Source: Sabellastarte sp. h YS-2021 (lineage: Eukaryota > Annelida > Polychaeta > Sabellida > Sabellidae). Taken from it: 64,000 bases of DNA. Below are positions 24,240 to 37,600 of this stretch, piece after piece. Both the position numbers and the translations under genes were made by a program. Below the pieces are notes generated by a model. That model saw nothing but the letters and a program-made list of their open reading frames with translations, was not told the origin of the DNA and did no database searches. Positions within the stretch are counted from its first letter, which is position 1. Every line of letters begins with the position of its first letter. The stretch covers positions 80,876,706-80,940,705 of the forward strand of contig OZ024934.1 in assembly GCA_964017235.1 (NCBI GenBank). The letters are read 5' to 3'.

Positions 24240-25155
24240 AGACTTTAATGTGTAACAATATATCACTGTGCATATTTTAGTCACTGTTTTCTGTATTACA
24301 ACATAATAGTTCAGTTATATGTATATTTTATAAACAAAAAAACTGTCAGAGCTGTGCGACCTGTCATAACATGCTAAAATATACAAATTATTATAAAGAA
24401 GAAAACCCTATTATGAAATCAAAAAGTGACATCACAAAATGCAGGTAAATACTGGCACATAAGATCAATCTTTCCCACTTACTTATTTTGAGTAACACAA
24501 CAATTTTTAATTATCACAAAGACATCAGCTGGCTGCACAGAAATCACTAACTTAAATGTGAAATTCAAATTTCTCTGAATGAACACAACAGTTTTACTCA
24601 GAAAACTCCATCCAATACATGTATATCATTTGCTTGTTCTGAACTTGCAGCATTTTCATATTTGGCTTTCACAGGGAGACAAATTCCACAAAAATTTTAA
24701 TCTTTTTTTAAAAAATATTTGAATCTGAATCACACTACTATTTCAATTAGAATAGCAATTGACCATACAGTAAAATTTTCATCTTTCATTTCCAGCCTGA
24801 AACAGCTCTGAATAACATTTTAACTCTATTGATATTATCCCAAGTTCAAAAATACAAGTGCACCCATACATAAAAGGGGTGATTAACAATTCCTCAGACA
24901 AGTCTTGTACATACATGTACTTCTTAATATGTGCGCTTGATTACATTAACTATTCAGCAATATTTTCATTTCTTCATGATAACAATGAATATGTCTGAAT
25001 GATATAAAAATTTCATTGGTGAGAACTTTATCCTAAGTGGGCCAAAAGCAAGTGAACTTATGTTCGATATGTAAATATACCTGATTTCTCAGATGAACCT
25101 GAAAGACATCTTTAAATAACCATCTTGGCTCTTTGGTATTGCTCTGCATACAGAA
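24240..25155. other. AT-rich DNA without a recognisable gene
   Basis: No exon, RNA gene or element end was found. Confidence 0.4.
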
Positions 25156-25159
25156 AAAA

Positions 25160-26290
25160 ATAGCATCAGAGATGCCCTTAACTCACAGCCCAAGGAAATG
25201 GTTTTCAACACCATGAGACTTAGAAGTAGTGAAACAGTACAAATATCAGGAGACTTTCAGAGCAGTGTCAGTTATATAAAGATCCAAATAATATTTAAGA
25301 AGAGAAAATAACCAAGGTTACCATGACAGGGTCAACAATAAAATCAAGGCCACATCATCACATGTCACTCCTACTTCCTAACCAAGGTCCCCATCAAGTA
25401 TCAACTTCCTACGCCTTACAGTTTCTGAGATACAGCCTAGAAAAGATTTTAAAGGTCAGGGTCACTATGGCAAGGTCAAAGGTCAAATCAAGGCCACACT
25501 ATGACGTTACACACCTACACCCCCAACCAATGTCCCTACCAAATATCAACTTCCTACACCTTACAGGTTCTGAGATACAGGCCATGCCAAGGCCAAATGT
25601 CAAATCAAGGTCACACCATGATGTTGCACACCTACACCCCCAACCAATGTACCGACCAGGTATCAACTTCTTTCCAAGATACAGTCCTTACAAGATTTTA
25701 AGGGTCAAGATCACTACACCAAGTCAAAGGTCAAATCAAGATCACACCAAGATGCTGCACACCTACACCCCCCAACGATTGTCCCTACCAAGTGTCAACC
25801 TTCTACACCTTACAGAATCAGAGAAATAGCCCAAACAAGACTTCAAAAGTTAAGGTCGCTAAAGCAAGGTCAAAGATCAAATGACAGTCACACCATGATG
25901 TTGCACACCTACAATCCCGAAGCAATGTCAATACCAAGCATCAATTTCCTACACCTTGCAGTTTCCGAAATATAGACTGGACAAGATTTTAATGGTCATA
26001 GTCACTACGGCAAGGTCAAAAGTCAAATCAAGGCCACACCATGATATTGGACACCTCCAACCCCAATCAATGTCCCTACCCAGTATCAACTTCCTACACA
26101 TTATGGTTTCTGAGATATAGCCCAGACAACCCCACACACCTACACCCCCATGACAGTTTTAGAGATAAAGCCCGGACAAACTCTTTTTCCCACTCCCTGG
26201 TGCCTGCCCACCCGACTGACTGCCCGCAAGCCCATCGGGACACCATGGGTGAAAACAATACCGGCACAATCTTTAAAGGCTGTGGGATAA
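25160..26290 (-). mobile_element. Family A tandem-repeat element, minus orientation
   Basis: On the plus strand it starts with the end hairpin GCATCAGAGATGC (25163-25175) and the shared end module (GTTTTCAACACCATGAGA). About five to six diverged 146 bp monomers (AGGTCAAAGGTCA, ACTTCCTACACCTTAC) follow. It finishes with CACCATGGGTGAAAACAATA and AAAGGCTGTGGG, the complement of the start of the copy at 56441. It is a nearly full-length non-coding element of about 1.1 kb. Confidence 0.8.
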
Positions 26291-26299
26291 TATATATCT

Positions 26300-27385
26300 A
26301 TTCTCTTCCTGAGGCGGAGGGGCTAATGTATTGTTATCAGGTCTGATTGTCTGTACGTGGTCATAACTCAAAACTATACATTGGATCTAGGTCCTTATTT
26401 TTCATAATATACTTTGTACTTACTGCAACACAAAAGTTGACAACATAGAAGACTCAATGAAAAAAAAAACATGGACGGGGTGCTGTGGGGTCATTTAAGT
26501 GCAAACCAATAAAAGGGGGAGAAATGAGATCAGATGATCATCATTGTGAGAGAGCCTCTTTTTAAATTTCAAACAACTCCAACAAGGATGCATCTGTGGT
26601 CAGACTCATTACATGTCTTTCTCAATACTACCCATGTGTTAGGGACTTTGCATTCTCAGAGACATCTTCTTGAGTCTATAATAATATACACTGTAAGGCA
26701 CTGTTTGCTATTTTTGATTTTCTACCAGCCTGGTCCCATGTTAAACACCTCTTCACTAGCCCACTCCCCCACTCAAGGGGAGGAGTGAAGGTATTGCAAC
26801 TGGGTCAGTTTGCATTACTCCAAAACTATAGATCGGATCTGGGTTATATTTTACACAAGGCGAGGTTCTAACAGTGGCCTGTGTTTCTCAAAGATAGTCT
26901 TGATCTGTATTGCAAATCCAGAAATGTTTTTGTCAGAACTACATGTCAGCAAGGGTTTGTGCAATATCAAGCACTACCTGTTATTACAGCTTAGACTAGT
27001 GAACAGATCTGTATGTGACCATCAAACTGTTTGCATGTATAACTTAGACAGCTCACATTTTAATGTTACACCTAGTTTGATAATTATCTAAGTATTAAAT
27101 TCTAAGACAATGTTGCTATAGAAATCTACACAAGAAAGGGTATAAAAACTGATCACAAAGAAATGGACTTGAATATATACATGTACAGTTTGAAATTGAC
27201 CCGTTATTGGGAATTCCTGGTAAATAGAAGTGTGGGCTAGTCCCTTGTAATTTGAATGAACAAAGTTTAGCTGTAACATTTCAGCTCCACAGTTTCGCTA
27301 TTTGTTGCATTATATACATCAGAATGGCTAGATGTTTAACATAGACATTGCCACTCTCTGAAGGTCCATGTCTTTATTGTAAGTA
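26300..27385. other. Unassigned DNA, downstream side of the ADA2-like gene
   Basis: No exon recognised. A phrase resembling CATAACTCAAAACTATACAT near 26362 recurs in altered form near 26813, hinting at a very diverged duplication. Confidence 0.35.
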
Positions 27386-27387
27386 CC

Positions 27388-27388
<1 letters not shown>

Positions 27389-27426
<38 letters not shown>

Positions 27427-27438
27427 ACCCACCCCCCC
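27389..27438. repeat. Poly(C) tract of 38 residues with C-rich tail
   Basis: An uninterrupted run of C at 27389-27426 is followed by ACCCACCCCCCC. The minus strand is a G tract that can form a G-quadruplex. The exact length may be affected by sequencing. Confidence 0.9.
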
Positions 27439-27812
27439 ATCTGATGTTATCACCCTCATATTGCTAACATGTCGTTCCAGGGTCAATTAATGCCAGTAAA
27501 ACCTGTTATTTGGTCTAATTTTATTCCTTATATCCATTTTCAACACAGTTTTCCTTATGTGAGCTCTCGTAACAAATTGTAGTTTGTGTAGATTTGTTTA
27601 CATCAACCATGGCTTTACTTTTCAGTTTGTGTATACTAAAATGCAAGTAACCAGGTTCGGGTTATTTTTCTTTTGGAATACCTGGCTGGTTTTCATTTTC
27701 ATAACTGCCCAACCCAAACATATGGAAAAATTTTGTCATATCGCCCATGGATGTTTCAGAGTGCAGATCCACCCCACATATCCGTCCTGGGCCTTAATTC
27801 ACCCATTTAGTA

Positions 27813-28038
27813 GAGTAAGAACTGTAAAATTCGCCACATATCTGAAATTCGCCACATGTGGAAACACTAATAAAATTAATGAATTGAGGTGAAATTTGTT
27901 GAATGTATAGTAGATTAAGGCTTTTTGAACTGAAAAATACCAAGTTTAAGACCAAACATTTTTTTTTTTCACAGAATTAAGTAAGGTTTTTAGAGGTGGC
28001 GAAATTAAGCTTTCTGGCAAATTTTAGATTCCTTACTC
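27813..28038 (-). mobile_element. MITE family M, copy 1 (226 bp)
   Basis: Starts GAGTAAGAACTGTAAAATTC and ends TTAGATTCCTTACTC, flanked by TA on both sides (27811-27812, 28039-28040). It is the most diverged of five copies and lies about 530 bp beyond the stop of the ADA2-like gene. Confidence 0.85.
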
Positions 28039-28174
28039 TATATATTTTCACACAGCTGATGATATGTTGTGATGGGTTTTTCAAACATTTTACGGTATAT
28101 AATGAGTAGTAATCATTACAATATCACCATTTCTTTACAAAGATGCCAGAATATCACTACAATTAAAAACCTGA

Positions 28175-28262
28175 GGCTGTATTCATGAATAGCCTTAGTA
28201 AAGTTTCAGGCTTAACTTTTGTATTCAAATAAAACTAACTTAAGACTTCATGAATACCACCC
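28175..28262. mobile_element. Short (~88 bp) palindromic element of the GTATTCATGAA type
   Basis: Ends GGCTGTATTCATGAATAGCC and ACTTCATGAATACCACC pair with each other. They resemble the ends of the 580 bp element at 30344, so this is probably a deleted relative. Confidence 0.55.
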
Positions 28263-28572
28263 CAATGTAATTTCAGTAATATGTAGTATCTATGACCTCA
28301 AATGTTGAGTCTCATTTTTACTGAAGAATTATCCAGCAGTAACAAATTTAAAACTTTTTGAGAAGAACATGTAAACATTTTGCCAGACTTGTAAGTATTT
28401 ATGTACTCTGTCGGTACAGTATTTCCTTAAAATAGTAGATACTTTGAAAATCCATGATTTCGAGATTTTGTAATCAAAATATCTTGATTTCATGAGCCCT
28501 GTGATGACAACATGCCTGTCCAGTGATGATATAACGATATTGCATTGGTGATGATATCACTAGATATCATGC

Positions 28573-28669
28573 TTAGAAGTTTTCAAGCACATAATCCAAG
28601 AATTGATTCCACTTTTCTATCCAAATTCTCATTGTTTTTTCCTTTTCTGATGTAGTCATTGCACTGTAA
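28573..28669 (-). CDS. ADA2: ADA2-like exon 9 with stop
   Basis: After a GTTTTAG acceptor it encodes [20 protein letters not shown] and [12 protein letters not shown] to a TAA at 28575-28573. This parallels the NSIKYS...W..RWDKFI end of ADA2. Confidence 0.88.
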
Positions 28670-31600
28670 CTAAAACATAAACAAATATATTTTTATATTA
28701 TCATTATTTTATAGATATTCGGGTAACATTAACCAAACAACACACATAATAAATCCTAAGACGAAGAAAGCAAGATGAAATTGTTTCCTGTTTTAAAACC
28801 GCTACATATCATCACAATTCATGTAAATATGAACTTTTTTCCTTTTCGTTTTATAATTTTGCTTTTCCTTTTTTAAAACAGGGACACAGCCCTGACCAAA
28901 TTTTCAGTAAAGCACACACACTTTGTAAAGCGAACCCGTCACTGGACTAGGAACAGAGACTACAGAGCTATCAACTTTGGTGTCAACTTTGGCTGATCCG
29001 TGTTACAGAGAATTAGAAGATTTTATGTGTCTTGCTAGATAATGATAAGAATAGATCAGATTGAATGTCAACAGTATTTATTCTATAATCATTGAGATGC
29101 ATATGGAAAGTTGCTATCAAGTTGTAATTTTACTGAAAGTTGATTAGTAAAAAGATAAAACTAGTAAAATGTGAGCCCAAGAAAAAATTTACTTGCTTCA
29201 ACCCCTTTGCCACTATTGAAACAGTATTAAACTGAAAACCAAAGACAAATTCAAGAGTTGAATGGTTTGCAGGGTCAAAACTGATAAACTTACACCGCAA
29301 GTATTCCTTTACATCCATAATGTCTTTATACAGATTATTCTATTCTACAAAAAGGATTCCAATTTAGAAAGAGTTTTAATTACAGAGTGCTGAAACAAAG
29401 AAAATTTTATTATAATCTAAACTGTTAATATATTTAATCAGGGATTCTTTAGTTCTTTTATCCAAAGTGGAAATTTTAGCTGGAAGAAAATTTCACTAAT
29501 TTGTCATTTTTAAGAAATTCAATAGAATTAATTTTCAATGAATGGCCAGTTTCCACTTGAGATATTAATACAGATTTAAAATTTCACTAGGAATTAATTT
29601 TATAGTACCTGATGGAGTTCATTGCTAATTGCTTCAAAAACCCGAGATCGGCCTTATCTCCCCCAAGTCCCATGAAAGCCTCATAGAAGTCGTAGGATAA
29701 TCCTCTGGCTCCCCACAAACCGGGATCATCTGCGCTAATCACCACTGGGTAATTCTGCATCAACAAACTGCTTGCTGGGTGGTTCCGAAGATCATCAACC
29801 AGCTTTAACACCTAAATTTGCAAAAAGTGAAAAATGGGCATTTCACACGTAAGTCTGCTGACACTGCATGAAAACAGAATGAAAAGTTTTGAGATTTTTG
29901 TTTGTCTATGTTATAACTTTCTTACAATAACAATCACTCACAGACAAAAGATGACTAAACATAAGTGAATTTAGAAAGTCCATTGTTGAAACATTTTTTA
30001 TGGACATAAATTTTATAGAGAAACCAAATGAAGGCTATTGTTAAAATGTAAAACTACTTTGCGAAGAAATCTGAGAAACTGTTGTGATTATTTTTTTCCA
30101 CCCATTTTAACATGATAAAGAGCAATTTAATTACAAGATATATACTTTTAAGATCATGCTTTTATGAAGTAAACTGAAATACCTGAGAAATATATATTAT
30201 ACAAATATTCATTACAAACTGTGGACTGTCCCCAACTTTTATTACTCAACAAGGGCATTCGGAGAGCACAGACCCCCACTTAGGCACGTAATAATACAAA
30301 AACAAGAAAAAAAAAACATTTTTTTTATCCAGATGGTGATCCAGGGCCCGTATTCATGAAAGGTCTTAGCCAGGGCTTAGGCTTAAAGTTGAGACTTTTG
30401 TCTTAACTTTCACAGAAAAATTGCTAAGACTTTTGTCTTAGTCTTAACGGTATTTACAAAGAAGTTAAGACCAGTCTTAGGCTTAAATAATGGCTTAACT
30501 TTAAGACTGGTTGGTAGTGGGCTTAAATTTTGTAAAGAAGACTTAAATATGGCCGCCATAAACTTTTCTCCACTTCAAAATTTGAAATGGCTGTCAATAA
30601 AGCATAATTATACAGAACACCTCACTAAAGCAGTCTTTGGGAAGTTTATATGTGGTAACAAGGTTTTCCATTTCAAAACAGCACTTATCCTTAGATAAAA
30701 TACATTAAATGAAGAATATATGTCACCAATAGTATAGTTTGAATAGAAAAGAAAGGTCACATGACACACAAAAACCACTGTGGTTATTTGATAATCTTGG
30801 CTAAGTCACCCTTTGTGAATACGGTTTTAAGACAAAACTTAGCTGAGACAAAAGTCTCAACTTTAAGACCACATTTAAGCCTAAAACCTGGCTAAGTCTA
30901 AGAACCTTTGTGAATACCAGCCCAGATCAGCCTCAAAATTTAGTGTGATCTAAGTTTGATCAAGAACCATCTTTCGATTATTTCATGAAGTTCCAACCAG
31001 TAGTTCTACTAACAAACAAACAGACAGCCATGAAAATAACATCTAATTGGCAGTGATAATAAAGGAAAAAAGTTCCATGTTTCACTTTAGCCATAACTAG
31101 ATTGGGCCAACTCGGCGCCAACATATCCCCAGACAGGTCATCACTCACGCCACAGGTTTTGATCGGGAATTTTTAAAAACATAATTACCCATTATTATAT
31201 GAACTTCAGCACATCAATCTACTCTGTTTATATCTTCCAAGGAAGATGGTGTATCCCCAGACGCCGAATACATAACTCAAATTATATTTTCAATCTTCCT
31301 GCAATGATAACTCTAAACCTATTTTCAAAGTATTTAAATGATTGATGATTGAATGTCCATTCTAAAATAATAATCCCAAAAGAGCATATCTGTTTCTATA
31401 TTTGTTGACAAATAAAATATTATTTTTAACTCAACTCATCATACTTTTCAATCTTCCTTCAAAGTATTTAAATGATTGATGATTCAATGTCCATTCTAAA
31501 ATTCATAATCCCAAAAGTGCATATCTGTTTCTATATTTGTTCACAAATAAAATATTATTTAAAAAAAATTATTTATATTATTATTTTATTATATTATTTT

Positions 31601-34600
31601 TAGAATTTGCAAATTGTTTTCAGTTATTCATTTCCTCTATACCTGTATATGTGGTCCATATATATGCAACCTAAATATGTGACACAATCTCAGTTCTGAC
31701 TCCCCTTTGTGTTATATGTAATGAAGCCCACCACCTCCCACCCCCACCCCCCTCCCATTCTCCACACCTCTCTCACTATTACACAAGATCTGCAACCCCA
31801 TTGAGGTCTTTGTTTCTCATCTGATATCATTAAATACCTTTGTTTATTTAGTGTCACTCAATATAGCTGGAGGTCCCAGAGGTGGGTGGGGGGAATCCGG
31901 GTGGGGGATGTGGGTTGGGACTTAGTTTAGTTTATTAGTTTATTATAGTGACATGTATTATGTTGACAAGGATTATACAAAAACTATTGAAGTAATACCC
32001 AGCCCTATATGGGCTTATAAGTCACTTTAAATAGAGAGTTAATAACAAACAGAGCAAACATATTTTGAGGTAAGATACAGTAAATAAAGACAGCAATTCA
32101 ATACATAAAAATTAACAATATACTTTACTTTTTCTTTCTTGCCACAAATCAAAAATAAAATTAATAACCATATTGACATTCATATGAGTTAATACCCTTG
32201 ATAATTGATCTATTAATAATTCAGATTTATCTATATTTAAAATTTTGAAATATTTCATACGAATCAGCTCTAAAGCTGGACAAACACAAACAAAATGTAT
32301 CTCATCTTCTACTTCTTTTTTACACAGTTTACATGTTCTCTCAAAGAGATGGAGTGCTACAGCATAAATGGTAAACAAACAATCTATATAAAAGGGGTAC
32401 TCAAATACAAAAAGAATTGAGAATTTTAAGTATGTGATTATCAACTGAAATGAGTTCATAACTGTAGGAGCTGTGTCAAAATTAACTGAGGCAAGTTGAA
32501 TAAAACTGGGCTAGTTGAGGGTTAAAAATCCCCTAGTTTTACTACATACGGATATAATTTCATTAATATTGGGACTTAAAGCTCACTTAAAGTGTCCATT
32601 TTGTCTACTTGAATATGTTTAACCGGCGTTTAACCAGTTTCATTTTAAAAAGTTAAAAACTCAGCAAGCAGAGGTATAACACACAAAAATAAGTTCTTAA
32701 AAGACTAAGATAGCCATAACATTATTAATATTCAAAATTTAAATAGACAGGCATTTCCTTTTAAAAATTCAAAGATTTCAGCTCTATAACCCACATAGTT
32801 TGACAGTTACTGGGCTTTAAAGTGGCATAATGTCCATAAATTGGGTTTCTGTGGGCATTTTACAATTGTTAAAGAGACCTTAGCAATTAAACTACAGATC
32901 TGAAACTTTTTGGGGGACATACATAACAAACAAAAATTATATATAATACAGTTTAAGACTTGTCACACTAAGCATTTCCAAATAACAGGGCAAAATACGG
33001 AAAAAATGTCCAAAAAGGCACTTGGGCGAGTGTCTATGGCCCTCATACACAGGTTAAATGTCTACTAAAAACCTTGATTTTCGCCATATGTAAAAAGGAC
33101 ATAATAATGCATTCCCAGATGGGATTTCAGCTCCATCAATCACATAGTTTAACAGTCACAGGGCTTAAAGGTGGCAAAAAGTCCAAATATTGGGTCTCTG
33201 TGGGCCTTTTAGAGATCTCGATGTGGCTTTCAAATTAAAGCTTCAGACTTAAAATTTGTTACATACTAAGATTACACATAGAATATGTATCTAATAAAGT
33301 TTGAAACTTCTCAGACTTACCATTTCCAAGTTACAGAGCAAAATATGTGAAAAATGTCTTAAAAGGGTCACTCAGGTGGGTGTTTAAGGTCCTCATAAAC
33401 AGGTTAAATGTCTACTTGAAGCCTTGATTTTTGGCACATGTAAAAAGAACATAATAATGTATTCCCAGATGAGATTTCAGCTCTATCAGTCACATAGTTT
33501 AACAGTCACAGGCCTTAAAATTGGCAAAAAGTCCAAATACTGGGTCTTTATGGGGCCTTCTAGAGACCTTAATGTGGCCTTCAAATTAAAGCCTCAGACT
33601 TAAAATTTGTCACATACTAAGATTACACATAGAATATGCATCTAATACAGTTTGAAACTTCTTAGACTTACCATTTCCAAGTTACAGGGCAAAATATGTG
33701 AAAAATGTCTAAAAATGGTCACTCGGGTGGGGATTTATGGTCCTCATACACAGGTTAAATGTCTTCTTAAAGCCTTAATTTTTGGCACATATATAAATAA
33801 CATACTAATATCTTCCCAGATAGGATTTGAGCTCTATCAGTCACATAGTTTGACAGTCACAGGGCTTAAAAGTAGCCAAAAGTCCAAATATTGGGTCTTT
33901 GGGAGCCTTTTAGAGACCTCAATTTGACCTTCAAAATTAAAGCTTCAGACTTAAAATCTGTTACATACTAAGATTACACACAGAATATATATCTAATACA
34001 GTTTGAAACTTCTCAGACTTACCATTTCCAAGTTACAGGGAAAAAGATGTGAAAAATGTCTTATAAGGGTCACTCGGGTGGGTGTTTATGGTCCTGATAC
34101 ACAGGTTAACTGTCTATTAAAGGCCTAAATGTTGGGGCACATATAAGAAAACACATAGATATATTCCCAGATGATATTTAACTTAGATGAGAGACATAGT
34201 TTGAAAGCTACAGTGCTTGAAAGTGGCAAAAAGTGCATAAATTGGGTCTCTGTGGGCACTTTTGAGACCTTAAGTCGACCCCTTTGGGTAAACCTACAGC
34301 CCTAAAATTTTCTACAGACAAGGATTACATATCAAAGTTATACCTAGCACAGTTTGAGACTCATCAGAATTACCACTTCCAAATTATAGGGCAAAATATG
34401 TGAAAAGTATAGCAAAAAATCCCTAAGTGGGGGTATTTATGGGCCTCAAAGACAATTTTCTCCTCAACTTAAAGTCGTGATTTTCGGCACATGTACTAAG
34501 AACATATTAATGTGTTGTCAGGTAAAATTTCAGCCAGCTGAGCATCATAGTTTGTGACCTACAGGGCTCTAAGTGGCCAAAAGTCCAATTTCTGACCTTA

Positions 34601-37600
34601 AGGTGGCCATAAGTTCTTTTTTACTGGGAGTTTAAGGTCACCTTAAAATAGGGATCTTCCTTTGGGCACCCTTAACATGTGTACCAAGTTTGAAAAAAAA
34701 ATGTTAATTTGTTTTTGAGTTATCGCGTCCACAAGGAAATTTCTACGGCGGCGGCGGCGGCGGCGGCGGCGGCGCGACGGACCTGAATCCAATATATCCC
34801 CGACTTTCGTCTGGGGATATAATAAGGATCCCACATGAAAATGTAAGACGGAAAAATGTTTTACTTTATGTGGTAAACCCATACTCTTCTGTTTGCAAGG
34901 AAAACGCATACATTATGATCGTAAGTGATGTCACTTCCAGGGATCAATATTTTAAGTTCATGTATTCACTCACAATGAAAGCATCATTATTTAAAAACTC
35001 ACTTGGTTAGATATTGGGCACACCTCAATGGCTATATCTTTTTGTTTAACATATTTCATCACTAAAGGATGCTTGGTAATGGCATATCCATGGCCTATTC
35101 GTGTCGCATTGAGCAGAATGGCATCAATTAAATTCTCATCAATTCCTGAGCCCAGCCAGTCTGTCAATACAACATACAGCAGGACAATCCACTTTTGGAA
35201 GATATGGACTTTATAACTGGAACTTTTCCCAAGGTAATGGACAGTAAAAGTCACTTTCAGTTAAACTTTTAAGTTTACAATTTTAATTTTTGCAAATACT
35301 TTTCAGGGTAAGTCTAAACCAAGGATCAATGATTCTAAGGCAGTGTACAAAGATGAAACAGAAAGGTGGTTTCTATTTTATAACAAGATCAAGATAACAT
35401 TTGATATGTACTATTTCCACAAAAAATAATTTTGATTAAAAAAGACATTGAATATACAAAGCATAATATCAGTAGTTAGGTTCTAAATCGTTTTGAAAGG
35501 ATGTAGATGTAAATCTAAATAAAAATGCCTTGACATTTTTTAAATCCAAATCCTTTTATTTTCTAAAAGGATTTAAATCCAAATCATTTTTTTTTTTGCA
35601 AAAAGGAATCAAAATCCTTTTGAAGTAAATTTATAACTTCTAGCATATAATCATCAGGCACATACATTCATAGATATAAATATTAAGTTAGATAATAGTC
35701 CAAGTATATTGTCCAGAAAAGTGAGTTCTTGTAAAACTTTAAGTTGTGATAATGGAGAAATGAAAAAAAAAAAATAATAAATTGAAAAAAAAAAAAAAAA
35801 AAATTCTTAAAAAATCAGGAAGAGGGCTTCGAAGTTTCAACATGATTTTGAGCAAAAGGAAAAGGATTTAAATCTATATACTTTTTTTTGCAAAAGGAAT
35901 TTAAATCCTTTAAAAAGGATTTAAATCTCTCAAAACCAATCCTTGAAGGCTCTGCCCCTGTCCATTTTGACAAGTCTTTGTAACCAAAGTTATGTCGCCA
36001 AGCATTTACTTAGCAGACAAATTAAGGTGGGCCTCCAACATAACGCCACTGTAAGGCTGTCCTCAATTTGCCAATTAAATGTAATCTTTCAGACTTTTTT
36101 TCTACATTAATTTGAATTTAGATGTGATTCATTTCTTACTCTCTTTAATGATTTAAAATGTATCCTTTGGAACAAAAATCAAAAACAAACCTGTCTCTCC
36201 AGCGTGAAAGAAGTATTTCAGTGACATGTTATGCTGAGAGGGATACAATAACTCATCCAGAAAGTATAAAAGGTCATGGCCTGAATCTTCTTGACCTACA
36301 AGGTCAAAGCCAACAAAATAACCTGGAAATTCCATTTGAAATTTCAAGGAGTCATTCACAGTGCTAGCAACTTCCCTCTTTGAAGATGATCTGAAAATGC
36401 ATTAATGTTATACATTTGTGTTAATATTTTAAGAACCACTGGTTAATATTCACACTAATCAAATTATGTACTCTGTATGAATTTGTAAATAAATAAACTG
36501 AAAAAGATTTACCAAAACTTTTCTTTTTCACAGTCAAAACAATTTTGATCATAGCTGAATGTACATCTGGCTCAGTAGGATGCCACTCTGTTTATATCCT
36601 TTACTCTTTATATTCTCAGAAAAAGATGTTACACATAACAGCACCATTTGTCCAATTAGTTTTGCACATCTACAATTGCATAAAATATTGAGATAGCGGA
36701 TTGAGTTTCAGCTAAATAAATCTGTCTAGATGCTACCGTATAATAAGTGTTATAGCTTAATACAAGGTGGCAATTTTCACAGCTTTTACTCAAAAATACC
36801 TTGAAGTAGAATATATCATCTTTGTTCCTGTAAAGTCAGGATATTTCTGCATAAATTCTTCTGATATTTTCTTGTATGTACCAATCATCCATTCTCTGTC
36901 ATATTGATTTCCTGCTATATCAGTCACCTGCAAATGTTATACCTATATTTTTCAGGGGCAAAAATTTGCAGAACTGCCAACTGACACCTGGCAACTTTAT
37001 TTGATTAACAATAGTAATAATAACTAGAGATTGCACCTCAAAGCACTGTATCCCTGGATAGGGCATGGTGTAATTTAACATGAAGAGAAATTCACATTCT
37101 GAAAATGACTGGTGATGTGCTGAAGACTAATGGGTCCAAAAATAAAGCAAATATAAGGATTTTAAAATGTAAGCTCTGTTTGACCTTGAAGTAGGGGTCA
37201 AAGAATAAAAGATATTTTCTCATTTTACTCACTGATAACTACAGAATTTAGCTATTACTCACTTTCCTATTGAGATAGCAATCTAAAACAGGTTCCAGCT
37301 TGTAGGTGCAGAGAAAGTAACATATTTTGGTCAAATGCCCTAAATGTGCAGTCAATTTTGAATTGTAAGCCATTTACTAAAAGTAGCTACTGGTGCTATT
37401 TCTCACCCAGCAATGGATCCAGACTGCAAAAGCAGCAAATTTATGGAGGACCTTGAAGTAGGGTCAAAGTATCAATCCATCCCTTCTAAGATTCACATCC
37501 CATGATTTTCAATAGGTTGTTTTCACATTCCGAACTCCTGAGACTAATAATAATGAAGATATATGGCCTTTTTAGTACACAAACACAGTTTAGTCTTAAA

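Larger units (their letters stand above)
31090..34830. mobile_element. Composite ~3.7 kb tandem-repeat element in ADA2 intron
   Basis: One end (31100-31290) has GGCGCCAACATATCCCCAG and CTCACGCCACAGG, shared with 5150-5350. A two-copy 134 bp duplication lies at 31325-31565. Next come a LINE 3' fragment, then about six ~350 bp repeats. The other end has a (CGG)n tract and the hairpin TATCCCCGAC/GTCTGGGGATA. The element class is unknown; terminal hairpins hint at a rolling-circle type. Confidence 0.55.

Noticed and set aside
25323-25829. 168-codon plus frame with repeated HTYTP phrases
   Set aside because: Same cause: read-through of the family A array on its minus orientation.
34643-34909. 88-codon minus frame with a poly-arginine run
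   Set aside because: The run is the (CGG)n microsatellite at the end of a repeat element; no splice sites or similarity.
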